In this document: positions 48,706-59,999 of the stretch, one piece after another | How the letters are laid out: each line of letters begins with the position of its first letter | How positions within the stretch are numbered: position 1 is the stretch's first letter | DNA from: Diphasiastrum complanatum | Taxonomy: Eukaryota > Streptophyta > Lycopodiopsida > Lycopodiales > Lycopodiaceae | Direction of reading: 5' to 3' | DNA: 64,000 nt | NCBI GenBank assembly: GCA_029204225.1 | Contig: CM055097.1 | Coordinates: 72,576,758-72,640,757, forward strand | Notes under the pieces: generated by a model | What the model was told of the DNA's origin: nothing | Seen by the model: only the letters and a program-made list of their open reading frames with translations | The model's database searches: none | Made by a program: the position numbers and the translations under genes

Positions 48706-50850
48706 CTAATGACTCAAGTTCTATCCAAATAGATCAGTGGTCATTTGGTTAAATTTTTAAGGCTAATAATATTCCTAGTTTTGTCAAAATATTCTAGTGA
48801 TGGTTTATGACTCTTAGTATATTGTATGGTTGGACATGTCATCTCTTATATACATTACATTAACTATTTTGAAAATTGTATATTAATCTAAAAGGAAACG
48901 GTTGCTTTGAATGTGTAAGAACTCTTTTGTGTGAATTGTTGCGTTATAGTAATGTAATCTACAAATTATTAACTTGGTATTGGATCCTCGTGAGTGGCTG
49001 CAAGCAGGACTGGTTGCTAGCATAATCATCGTTCGTGTGACATGTTTGGCACTTGGGGGGTGGTGGTACTTAGATTCTAGGATGGAAGAAGCTCTACATA
49101 GCGAAGAATTTAGGTGGGAAAAGAAAACGATCATTTGGGAAGGAGGGCCAAAAGGCTCACCTTTAGGCGAGTATTTAGTGGGGTTGTTAAATATTTTTTT
49201 TTTTTAAATAAAAATGGAAAGGCTTGCATGTGCAAGCTTTCACATTTGTGGCCGAGTTTAATGTTTCTTGGTTTCCAAGGGGAGGCTCAAACATGAGACA
49301 AAAGAAACTTTGGATGTCAAGCTAACCAACTCAACCAATCCCGTTCGGTGTGGCCGAGTTTAATGGAGGGAGACCTTAGGCGAGCATTTGGGAAAGGCTA
49401 TTTTTTTTTGGCAATTGGGATGGCGAGTGTTTTAAAAAATTAATAATTAATGACAAAGCATCCAAAGGTTGGTTAAAATCCTAGTATGAGGTTTCTTTCA
49501 TGTATACTCCTCTATCGTTTCACTTTTTTGAATCTAGGATTGATCTCTAGCCTTGATAGGTTCATTATTAAATTTTTAAACTGACAACCAAAGCACCTTG
49601 TGTGTTGGTGGGCAATTGCCTCTAGTTGTATTGGGAGACATAATTTAATTTGGTGGCACAACCTCCTGCAAGGTGTTTTCAAACTTTCACTGTCTCTGTG
49701 ACAAAACAAGTTTGAGGTGCTTATCACTCATCCATGTGGCGAGGCCGTGGTGACAACTTGGGGAGGAAAACGAGTAGGTTCAATCGAGCTTGGGGCTCTT
49801 CGATGACACAATAGCTCTTTTTCTCCCTTAGTCAAGTTGGAGGCTTACAAAAAAATTTAAGGTTTTGGCTTAATCTAAAGTTGTGTGTTTACATACCAAT
49901 TATGATATTATTTTCTCATTGGTATTTCTTCATGTGATGTTAGTGAATGCGAAATGACATACTATATATTCCAATAATATATTTCTTATGACCATTCCTA
50001 CTGGTGTATTCGAACAACTTATGTTTTATTCTCATACTATGTACTTCGACAATCCAAGGTAGTTCTTTGCAATTGCGATACCATATCATATTATTTCTCT
50101 TCAAGCACTATGAGATCATGATCTAGTTTTATTTCATTTATTTCCAAGTATGTATTACAATAATACTAAACGTTCATTCATTCAACAACTTATCAACATT
50201 CATGAGAAAAAACCACCATCAACTTCTTGCATTTATTGTCCATTGGTGTATGTCGTCCAAAAAACTTAGATCATGGTCTACTATAATTTTATATCTCAAT
50301 TAAATTCTTGTTATCACTTAGCGCATGCATGTGTTTTTAAGTTTTTTATGTACTAGCACCTTGATTTGCTTATCCTTTCTGTCATTCAATTTTCTAATTA
50401 TGCTTTGGATAAGTCATGATACGTCAGAGTCTTTTGGTTTTCTTTTGGTTTTGTCTCAGGGTTGAAGTGGGTATCCCAAGTTTTAGGGTTATGTCTTCAA
50501 GATCCTATTCCCCAAATGCCGATAGCATCAAACAAGTCATATTTTGACAGTATGAACACATCAATATTTTCTCTCTTCACCACACAATATGCTCTTCCAA
50601 TTCAACAATAGACAACAACATGTGCTCACCTATTGTAATTGGAGACTCTTCACCAATCTAAAGTGTAGACTGTAGGGTTTTGTAAAATTAATGTGGTGTT
50701 TATATTATTGAGTAATGAATCTATTGTGTGATGCTTTACATCTTAGACGTTTTATGTGTAGCTTTCAGATGTGATTATTACAAGGACATAAGGAGAGTAA
50801 GCCTTGCACAATTTACTTTGCAAACTTCAAGGTTTACTTCATACAATTAC
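48706..50850. other. Transposon-poor stretch, no gene recognised
   Basis: No Copia or Gypsy coding sequence is seen. A short frame at 48,974-49,207 (LDPREWLQAGLVASIIIVRV, with a hydrophobic segment) has no family I know. GTGGCCGAGTTTAATG occurs at about 49,248 and 49,350, and AGGCGAGTATTT-type words at about 49,166 and 49,379, suggesting an old local duplication. Before the Copia insertion at 50,851 this stretch was continuous with 57,196 onward. Confidence 0.45.
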
Positions 50851-51506
50851 TGTGAAAATTGTCAACATTTCCTAGCTAGTTTGAGGCCTAAATTGGCAAT
50901 TTTTGTACATAGTTTTGGATCTAACCTTTCACACATGTGAAACAGGCCTAGGTACTTTTATTTTAGTATATATTTCATATTAAAGAAGTCCCAAACTTTC
51001 GAACCTTCGAAATGACACCAAAATCATGTTATTTGGACATATAGGCCAAAATTGGCTATTTTAGGCTACTGGTGCCCTAAAATTGGGTCCTAAGTTCTAG
51101 AGAGAGGAGAGAGAGTCATCTCTCTCACCTATATTAGGCTGAAATTCGTGGAGAATAGGTTGGAGAAACTTATTGTATTGTTGAGAGAGATCAATAGATC
51201 ATTGTCACGGTTTCTTCCTCCATTGAGAGCATTGCTTTGTGTATTGTTTTCAAAGCTTTTGTGTATGATTTTAAGAGATTTCCAAAAGTGGTAGACTGCT
51301 GTTGTAAGGCTGGTATGCTATTGTTTTTGGCTGCCATCAGTACCTTTTATTAGTTTCTTTTGTCTCTTGAATGCTTTGTCAAGTTCATGTGTATCAAAGG
51401 TAGCATTAGGATGCTTTGCCATTTATAGCTTTTGTAGCTTGTTGTGCAAAGATCTTAGCCAAGTATTTTGGGAGTTTGGATCCATTCAAGATCCACTTTT
51501 TTCACA
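50851..51506 (+). repeat. 5' LTR of the older relative
   Basis: This LTR is 656 bases, beginning TGTGAAAATTGTC and ending CTTTTTTCACA. The first 45 or so bases equal those of the young element, then the two diverge. The palindrome here reads CACACATGTGAAA, a decayed form of the one in the 3' LTR. Confidence 0.92.
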
Positions 51507-54500
51507 TGGTATCAGAGCTAGTTGGCTGTTATTTTTAGTAAGGTTTCCATTTATGGTGATATTTGGATGTTTGATCAAGTTCTAGCATGATTATGCATTG
51601 CACTGTTGATCAAATCTTACTAACCTTTGTTTTGTGAGTTGAACTTGTGGATCAAAAGCATATTTCAGGTATATTGAAGATCAGAGGATGAGAAGAAGCT
51701 ATTTTGTATTGGATCATAACGCCTAATCAACACTCTCCTTTGTGGATGAACACTCTCCTTAAGTGGATGAACCTTCTCCTTAAGTGGATGACAAATACTC
51801 TTTGAGTGATTTTGTATTTCTCCAAAAGGCTGAGCAAAGCTCCCACTTGGATGAAAGATCCCCTTTTGGGTGAATAGATTGTCAACAATCTTTTGAATAA
51901 ATTTTGGTGTACTTTGTTGAGCATGTATGTAACTCTCCTAATGTAATTTGATTGGAGCATTTGCTGGAAGGTTTTAACCATTATGCAAATGTGTTTTCAG
52001 GTTCTTAACAGGTTGAGGAACATTCTCATGTGAAGTGATCTTAGATCTACATCTAAACACCAAGATTTGACAAGCTAGTGAAGCTAGTCTTGTGATTCAC
52101 TAAGTGTGCTCTTTCATTCACCTCTAAAGCTTGTATTTATCACTTGCTAGAGTTTATAAACTTTTAGAAGTGTGGTTTGCATGTGGTTTTACAAGTTGAA
52201 TCCATATCTTAGTGTTTTGATCATATGTTGATCAAGTTTGTTCAATTCTAAGTATTCTTGGCAGCCTAGTCTTTTGTATTTTCTAAGAATGCAAGTAACT
52301 CTTCACACCATAACTTGATCTGGTCACTTGCTGGAAAGTTTGAGAGCTTAAGCAAGAGTGTGTTCAGGTTGGTTTGAGTTTGTAATCCATTCTTAGTGTG
52401 TGCAAAGTGTTGCATGTGTTTTCAATCTTCCTTTCTATGCTTGAAAACTAGCCAGGTTCAAGATAGAAGTGTTTTAGGGTCCTAAATCTTCTGAGATCTC
52501 CTTATCCATCATTTGTTGAGAGGAAAGTGAGTGTTAAGTGTATTAGGACAGAGCCTAAAAGTTGAAGAATCATTACATTCATGGCTTTCAATGGTGGAAT
52601 CATGTTAGAAACTAATGATAGGTTGAGTTCATCAAACTACTCCACCTTGGAAAGTGAGGATGGAATCCTTACTTGAGTTGAATGAACTCATGGACATAGT
52701 TGCAAGAACTGAAGAGAGACCATCCACAGTTCAAGAGCAAATAAAGGTTTGATAAGAAGGCCAAAAGGGCTCTTCATATCATTAAAATGAATGTTACCAA
52801 TGAACTTTTCATGGAAATTGGTAAGTGTCAAAGTGCAAGTGAGGCATGGAATGCCTTGAAGAAGCTCTTTGAATCAAAGTCCACATCTAGGGTATTGACC
52901 CTATGGAGGAAAATATTTTTTAGTAGGCAAAGAGAGGGTGAAAGTGCTCATGCATTTGTCTTGAGGATTAAGTCTTTAAGTGATGATCTAGCATGTATTG
53001 ATGAGAACATAAAAGATGGTGAAATAGTCCAGGTCATGTTGAATGGTTTGCTAGATGAACATGCTAACCTTGTGCAAGATTTTGCCATTTAAAGGGTCTT
53101 GCCAAGTGTGGTTGATTTGCAAGAAATCTTATTGGCTGAAGAACATAGGTTGCAATCAAAGCTTGACGGTGCATCCTTGCAAGGTGGAGGTGAAGAGACT
53201 TTCTTCACAAAAGACAAAGTCAAAGGCCTAAAGGCAAAGAGAAATGGTCCAAAGGTGGTAACTTGGATCATGATGATCACTCTTCCTCCTCCTCTTCTAC
53301 TTCTTTTAGAAAGAAAGAAAAGTCAAAGTTCAAGTGCTTTTATTGTGGAATAAAAGGTCATTTTGCTAATGAATGTCATAAGAAGAAAAGAGAGCAAGGT
53401 GAGAGGCAAGGAAATCTAGCAATAGATGAAGAAGAGAATAGCATTTCTGAAGCTCTTGTTATAACTTCAAGTTTTCTTGCACATATAGATGGGAATGATC
53501 CTTGGTGGATTGATAGTGGAGCCTCATCTCACATGACAAGACATAAGAAATACTTTTCATCCTTATTGTCTTATGAGAGAGAGAGCAACATCATCTATAT
53601 TGCAAATGATGGTCAATGTGACATCAAAGGCATAGTCACATTTCCTATTTCTCTTTCAACAAATAGGAAAGCTAATCTTGAAAATGTATTGTACATTTCT
53701 TCAATCACTAAGAACTTGCTTAGTGTTAGTCAAATGATTGACAAGGGGCTTCATGTTGAGTTCATTGGAGATGCTTGTTTGATAAGTAAGTGTGGATCCT
53801 TGATTGCTAAAGGAAGAAGGCATGGTAAACTTTTCAAACTGGATGCATGTGTGATCTCTAAGAATGAAGGATGTATGGCTAGGGAACAATTGACAAACCA
53901 AGAAATTTGGCATAAGAGGTTGGGCCATCCCAACTTCAAATCTTTGGAAGTAATGGCAAAGAAAGAGCATGTTCTTGGTCTCCCTAAAAGTCTTGTTGCA
54001 AATAATACATTTTGTGAACATTGTGCCTTGTCCAAATCTCATAGACTTGCTTATACTAGATCTACTTCTAGATCTAAAGAAGCTTTTCAACTTGTGCATT
54101 CGGATCTTCATTTTTTTAGTACAACTAGCAATGGTGGGGCAAAAATGTATGCAACTTTTATTGATGACTTTAGTAGGTATACTTGGGTCCATCTTCTTAA
54201 AACCAAAGATGAAGTGTTTGTTGCATTTGTCAAGTTTAAGAATGAAGTGAAAAATCAATTCAATACAAAGATCAAATGCTTGAGATCAAATAATGGAGGG
54301 GAATACACTTCAAATAAGTTCAAAGATTTTGCATAGCACATGGGATTAAGAGGGAGTACTCTAGTCCTAGGACTTCACAACAGAATGGAGTGGCAGAAAG
54401 GAAGAATAGAACCCTTTGTGAATGTGCCAAGGCAATGAGACTACACGCTAATCTTACTAAGTCCTATTGAGGGGAAGCTTTAGCATGTGCTAACTATCTT

Positions 54501-56535
54501 TGTAATAGGAGGACAAGTGCTTCTTTAAATGGTAAGGCTCCCTTTGAGGTCCTCTATGGTAGGAGGCCAAGTGTCAAGCATTGTAGGATCTTTGGTTGTA
54601 CTTGTTTTGTCAACATCACTGTTGATGATAGAACTAAAGAAGATCCTTCATTAAAGAAGGGTGTGTTTGTTGGCTATAGTGAAGTAAACAAGGCTTACAA
54701 AGTATACATTCCTTCTACGAATAAAGTTGTCATAAGTAGGGATGTCATCTTTCATGAAGAGAATGTTTCCAATGTTGTCAATGTTGATGATGAAGTTGAT
54801 GTGCCTACTAATCATCATGATGTGCAAGATGTCTTGGATGAAGGTGGAGATGCCACTCCAAAGCAACCTTCAAGGAGGACTCAAAGGCAAAGGACTAAGA
54901 CATCAAGGGTAACCTATGATGAAAAAGGAAAGCAAGTGGTGGAGAACTCTAACTTTGCTTTTCTTACCTCTTTTGATGAACCAACTTGTGTAGGTGAAGC
55001 AATTCAAAAGGAGGAATGGATCCAAGCCATGGATCATGAGCATCAAGCACTCATCAAGAACAACATTTGGAGGTTGGTGGAACTTCCAAAAGGCAAGAAG
55101 GCAATTGGGTGTAAGTGGATCTTTAAGATCAAGACAAAAGAAGATGGATCAATCAAAAGATACAAGGCAAGATTGGTGGCAAAAGGGTATGCTCAAGAGT
55201 ATGGCATTGACTATGATGAGACCTTTGCACCCGTGGCAAAGATGGTAACAATTCAAACCCTTATCTCTCTTGCAACTCTTTATGGTTGGGACATGTGGCA
55301 AATGGATGTTACTAATGTTTTTTTGAATGGTGATCTTGAAGAGGAAATCTACATGGAGCAACCCGAGGGCTATATTTCACATGATGAGCCTAATCATGTG
55401 TGTTTCCTACAAAAGAGCTTGTATGGGCTTAAGCAAGCACCAAGAAGTTGGTATGCTAAGCTCAATTCCTTCTTACTCTCAAAACTTCATCATGAGTGAG
55501 TATGATCATTCTCTCTACTTTAGATTGAATAATAATGGTGACATCACTTTGCTTTTGATCTATGTTGATGACATAATCTTAAGTGGTGATAGCAATGAAG
55601 ATATAGATGACACCAAGATGGCACTTAAAAGTAAGTTTGAGATACAAGATCTTGGTAAGCTTCACTATATCTTAGGAATAGAGATTGTTAGGACTTCTAA
55701 TTCTAGTTTCATTTGTCAAGAGAAGTATTCTAACTCTATTCTAAAAAAATTTCATATAGAAAATTGCAAAGTAGTTTCTACTCCTATGGAATCAAATGTA
55801 AAGCTATCTATAAATGGTAATGAAAGATCCTTCAAGAACATTACTCTCTATAGAAAGCTCATAGGATCTCTTATTTGGTTAACCATCACAAGACCTGATC
55901 TAAGCTATGTGGTTGGTAAACTAAGTCAATTCATGCAAGATCCTAGTGAGGCTCATTGGAAGCTAGGAAAGAGAGTACTAAGATACCTCTTGAAATCTAG
56001 AGATTTTGGCATCTTGTATGAAGGATCTTCACCTAACCTTTGTGATTTCTCAGATTCAGATTTTGCAGGTGATTAAATGGATAGGAAGTCAACAAGTGCC
56101 TTTGCAATATATCTAGAAGAGGGAGCTATCTCATGGCTATCAAAGAAGAAACCTACTATCTCTCTATCTTCCACCGAGGCCGAGTACAAGGCACTGACAA
56201 CATGCACCAAGGAGATGCTTTGGATAAAGAGGATGCTATTGGATCTTCACTTGCTGGATTCTAAGAAGACACCAATCATCTATTGTGATAACCTTTCAGC
56301 CCAAAGCTTGGCAACCAATCCAGTTTTCCATGCTAAAAGCAAGCACATTGAGATCACTTTGTGAGGGATCAAGTCATTGCCAAAGAGGTGGAGCTTCAAC
56401 ATGTCTCTTCATTGGAGTGTGTGGTTGATATCTTTACCAAACCATTGGGAAAGGACCTGTATTATAAGCATAGATCTAATCTTGGAATGTGTTCAAGATC
56501 TATGTTAAAACTAGCATCCAATGTTAAAGAGGGAG

Positions 56536-57190
56536 TGTGAAAATTGTCAACATTTCCTAGCTAGTTTGAGGCCTAAATTGGCAATTTTTGTACATAGTTT
56601 TGGATCTAACCTTTCACACACGTGAAAGAGGCCTAAATACTTTTATTTTAATATATATTTTGTATTAAAGAAGTCCCAAACTTCAAGACCTTCAAAATGA
56701 CACCAAAATCATGTTATTTGGACATATAGGCCAAAATTGGCTATTTTAGACTACTGGTGCCCTAAAATTGGGTCTTAAGTTCTAGAGAGAGGAGAGAGAG
56801 TCATCTCTCTCACCTATATTAGGCTGAAATTCGTGGAGAATAGGTTGGAGAAACTTATTGTATTGTTGAGAGAGATCAATAGATCATTGTCACGGTTTCT
56901 TCCTCCATTGAGAGCATTGCTTTGTGTATTGTTTTCAAGCTTTTGTGTATGATTTTAAGAGATTTCCAAAAGTGGTAGACTGCTGTTGTAAGGCTGGTAT
57001 GCTATTGTTTTTGGCTGCCATCAGTACCTTTTATTAGTTTCTTTTGTCTCTTGAATGCTTTGTCAAGTTCATGTGTATCAAAGGTAGCATTAGGATGCTT
57101 TGCCATTTATAGCTTTTGTAGCTTGTTGTGCAAAGATCTTAGCCAAGTATTTTGGGAGTTTGGATCTATTCAAGATCCACTTTTTTCACA
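56536..57190 (+). repeat. 3' LTR of the older relative
   Basis: This LTR is 655 bases, followed by ATTAC. It keeps CACACACGTGAAA near 56,614-56,625. Most of its differences from the 5' LTR fall in one short part near the upstream end. Confidence 0.92.
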
Positions 57191-57195
57191 ATTAC

Positions 57196-58360
57196 CAAAT
57201 AACACATTCACCAATAGTAGTACATACTTAAATACTCAACATTCAACTCCCAAGTCAATTACTACTCCCTTGTTGAGTTTGAAAGGTCTCTAAAGTTGAG
57301 CATTTGCTTTTGATGTCCAATTGACCTCTCATAGAAGTGTCATCACACATATGACTACTCAAATGTTCAAAGACAATAAAATAGGCCAACTCTTTCACAC
57401 CCTTCTCAAAGTTGATGTCGTGCCATTCAAAGTATGACACAACTCTTGAACGACAACCATGCTTGTACGATGATCAAATCAATTGAAAATACAGAGCTAG
57501 TCATACAATTACTATCTGAGAACCCAAATCCCCTAAGGTGCTACCTACCTATCTTTCTCCTGTTTTTGATCAAAGGGTTAGATGTGGACATGGCAAACAA
57601 GAATAACAACAAGAAAAGTGTTGGCAGATGCCCTTGCAAATTTGAACTCTCTTTGAAAGATCATTAGCAAACAAAAAATCTGAAGAATATGGCAAACGAG
57701 TGTAGGGAGAATTGAAAAAAAAGAAGGAATGACAGGTTGGGACTTACGCATGTATTGCTAACTTCACTCTACCACCAAGGTTCAATTGCAAAAAACAACC
57801 TTCAAAACCACAATTTGTTCACTTATAAACATACATGTAAGTTTAGTGATAAGGAATTTACTGAATGCAGTTACATTTGAGTTTGATTAAGGAGGGTGTC
57901 ACCACTACGACATCGAAAGTTTGTTGTTAAATGGGTAGTCAAATTTCTGGGCCAGCATCAATCTACATTTTCTTTGATACCCCAAATTCAAGACAAAGGT
58001 TTCATCAAATCAAAATTTGTTACCACAAGTTTACAATGGCACTCTCAAAATAGCAGTGTACGATTCATATAGTGCAACAATTGAGGTTTTGCATAATACA
58101 AGGCCTCCGCTTCTTGGCAACATACCAACAACTTTGTAGAGGACCATAAATATTTATTCCCTTCCATAAACTTGCAATTGCTTTACCTTGAAAAACTCAT
58201 AAGCTAAATATTGAGGTTTCATTCAGTCGCAAAGGTTTCCCTTGTATTGCTACAGGATAACAGACATTGGGCTATTTTCAAATTAGATTTTACTCATGAT
58301 AATCCATGCCAAATATTTCACAACTTAGCAAATTGATAAAGGCTGACAACAAAAGCGATC
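57196..58360. other. Transposon-poor stretch, no gene recognised
   Basis: This lies between the Copia element and the end of the candidate host gene on the minus strand. Frames such as 57,255-57,440 (minus; SYFEWHDINFEKGVKELAYF) and about 58,033-58,145 (minus; MLPRSGGLVLCKTSIVALYE) read like protein for a short way, but I could not link them to splice sites or to a family. The part next to 58,361 would be the 3' untranslated region of the candidate gene. Confidence 0.35.
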
Positions 58361-58544
58361 CTACTCTACAAAGCGAGCTAATATTTGGTCAGATGCACTA
58401 GTCAATAGGGTGCATTCGCGTTCTAATGTGAATGTGCCTTTTCTTCCTGGGCCCACCAGTAGAGAATATTGATTGTAATAACCGCTTGTTGTCACAACAA
58501 AAATTCTTGGACTGCAAGGAAATCCACAAAGACATCAATCAGCT

Positions 58545-58610
<66 letters not shown>

Positions 58611-59249
58611 TCAATTCATGCAACAATTGACTAGCTTCAAGGAAATGGTGGTATAATAGTGCACCTTGAGGATGATACACAATTCCCAACACAAAAACAT
58701 AGTTACAAACTTGTCAAGCATGTATATGTCTCAACAATGTTACTGCATGAGTGTTTTTCTATCAAACCAAGCAAAACAAGAGATCTAAGGGCGAAAAATC
58801 ATACAAATATGGGGAGCTCGCAGTGAAGCAATAAATCTCATGAACACAAAAGTAGTTGCCAACAACATACCATTTAGATTTAGACATTGAATCATGATGG
58901 AATTGATTCTCTACGTATTCTAATTCCATACCGATCTAATCTTGAAGCACTTGAGCTTGTTTCTCCACTTCCATTTGTAGATTTGGCAACGGCACAAATG
59001 CTACAATACATCCACAATATTCACCACTTGTAAATAGCAATAAATGCATATTAAATATAGCCAGAGCAACATTTCAGTATTTACAAAAGATTGCTTCACC
59101 AACCTTCGCGTTCCAGGTATGAAACCATCATGAATAGTGATAAAATGGTGCTCTGATTCAACCATATCCGTTACTAATTCAGGAATCACAGCAGCAATGA
59201 TCCCAGGAATTTTTTTATCACTGTCCACAAAGTAAAATTTGACAACGTT
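58361..59249 (-). CDS. Candidate host gene, 3' end with three exons, product unknown
   Basis: Exons on the minus strand: 59,249-59,104, 59,000-58,932 and 58,511-58,361. Introns: 59,103-59,001 (GTTGGT to TTGTAG, 103 bases) and 58,931-58,512 (GTATGG to CCTTGCAG). Phases agree at both joins, and the last exon ends in a TAG stop. The first exon reads NVVKFYFVDSDKKIPGIIAA and later SEHHFITIHDGFIPGTR; the second reads CAVAKSTNGSGETSSSASRL; the third reads PRIFVVTTSGYYNQYSLLVG and ends SASDQILARFVE. An upstream exon may lie at about 59,492-59,430 (LVGFLNGLEEVLHLVCEN), whose end is in phase, though its donor (GTCTAG) is weak. I do not recognise the family. The gene start is not seen and transposon sequence begins at 59,523, so the gene is truncated or continues beyond a large intron. 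The agreement of phases over two introns is the main support. Confidence 0.45.
58549..58610. repeat. Compound microsatellite (CT)n(CA)n
   Basis: About 20 CT units are followed directly by about 11 CA units. It lies in the second intron of the candidate gene. A longer repeat of the same make-up and orientation lies 660 bases to the right. Confidence 0.97.
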
Positions 59250-59260
59250 CTAAAGCCTTA

Positions 59261-59406
<146 letters not shown>

Positions 59407-59522
59407 CTCTTTGTATTTCACCACTAGACATTCTCACAAACTAGGTGTAATACTTCTTCTAAACCATTCAAGAAACCAACTAGCTTATGAAGCTTGATCT
59501 TGTGGTTTCAACAACTACTTGG

Positions 59523-59745
59523 CTAAAAATCATACATAAGAATAAAGGGGTTGTTCCCAGTAATAGAATATTTTTTATTGTTGTAAGCAAACTCAATAAA
59601 TGGAAGGTGCTTCTCCCATTCAAATTTCTTACTAGATACATATGTTGTAAACATAGCGTCGGCTAATTGGTCCTTTGTTTGACCATCAAATTTAGGAGGA
59701 TCAAAAGAACTAAAGCTCAAGGAGGTCTTTAAAGTTTGGAATGCA
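59523..59745 (-). mobile_element. Ty3/Gypsy integrase fragment
   Basis: The minus-strand reading PPKFDGQTKDQLADAMFTTY, then WEKHLPFIEFAYNNKKYSIT, then NPFILMYDF is the end of a Gypsy integrase core and what follows it. Only about 70 residues remain. The neighbouring 59,745-60,000 may be more of the same element, but it is too decayed to assign. A fossil, broken. Confidence 0.75.
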
Positions 59746-59999
59746 CTCGACCATAAGTGCCTTATGAAATAACCATTTTTGTCACTTATTGCATCTTACA
59801 ACACTTCATAGGGTCTAAATAACATCTCAACTAATATTTCAAGCTTTTGTCATCATCTTCATTGAGATACATGTAGCCATACTAGTGAGGCGAATCATTG
59901 ACCAACAGAAGTACATTCGTGCCAAATGAAAGGTCCTATGCATGCCTCGATGCCCAACACTCAATGATCTTGACCTATGGTCATTTGTTGGCCAAGGGC

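Larger units (their letters stand above)
50851..57190 (+). mobile_element. Ty1/Copia element, relative of the young copy, broken
   Basis: The 5' LTR is 50,851-51,506 and the 3' LTR 56,536-57,190. A perfect target duplication, ATTAC, flanks it (50,846-50,850 and 57,191-57,195). The primer site is at 51,507-51,518 and a purine-rich tract (AAAGAGGGAG) precedes the 3' LTR. By position: gag about 52,580-53,400 with a CCHC box near 53,340, protease near 53,505, integrase about 53,900-54,700, reverse transcriptase about 55,050-55,700, RNase H about 56,040-56,480. It is closely similar to the element at 23,032-29,462 through gag and pol. All parts are present, but the coding region has about six or more breaks. 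The LTRs differ at about 15 sites plus one length change (about 2.3%). Confidence 0.93.

Noticed and set aside
48974-49207. Short plus-strand frame with a hydrophobic segment
   Set aside because: There is no family match I know, no splice or promoter support, and the upstream sequence is not coding.
58432-58656. Plus-strand frame with LS and HT repeats
   Set aside because: It is the translation of the shorter microsatellite and lies opposite the candidate gene's last exon.
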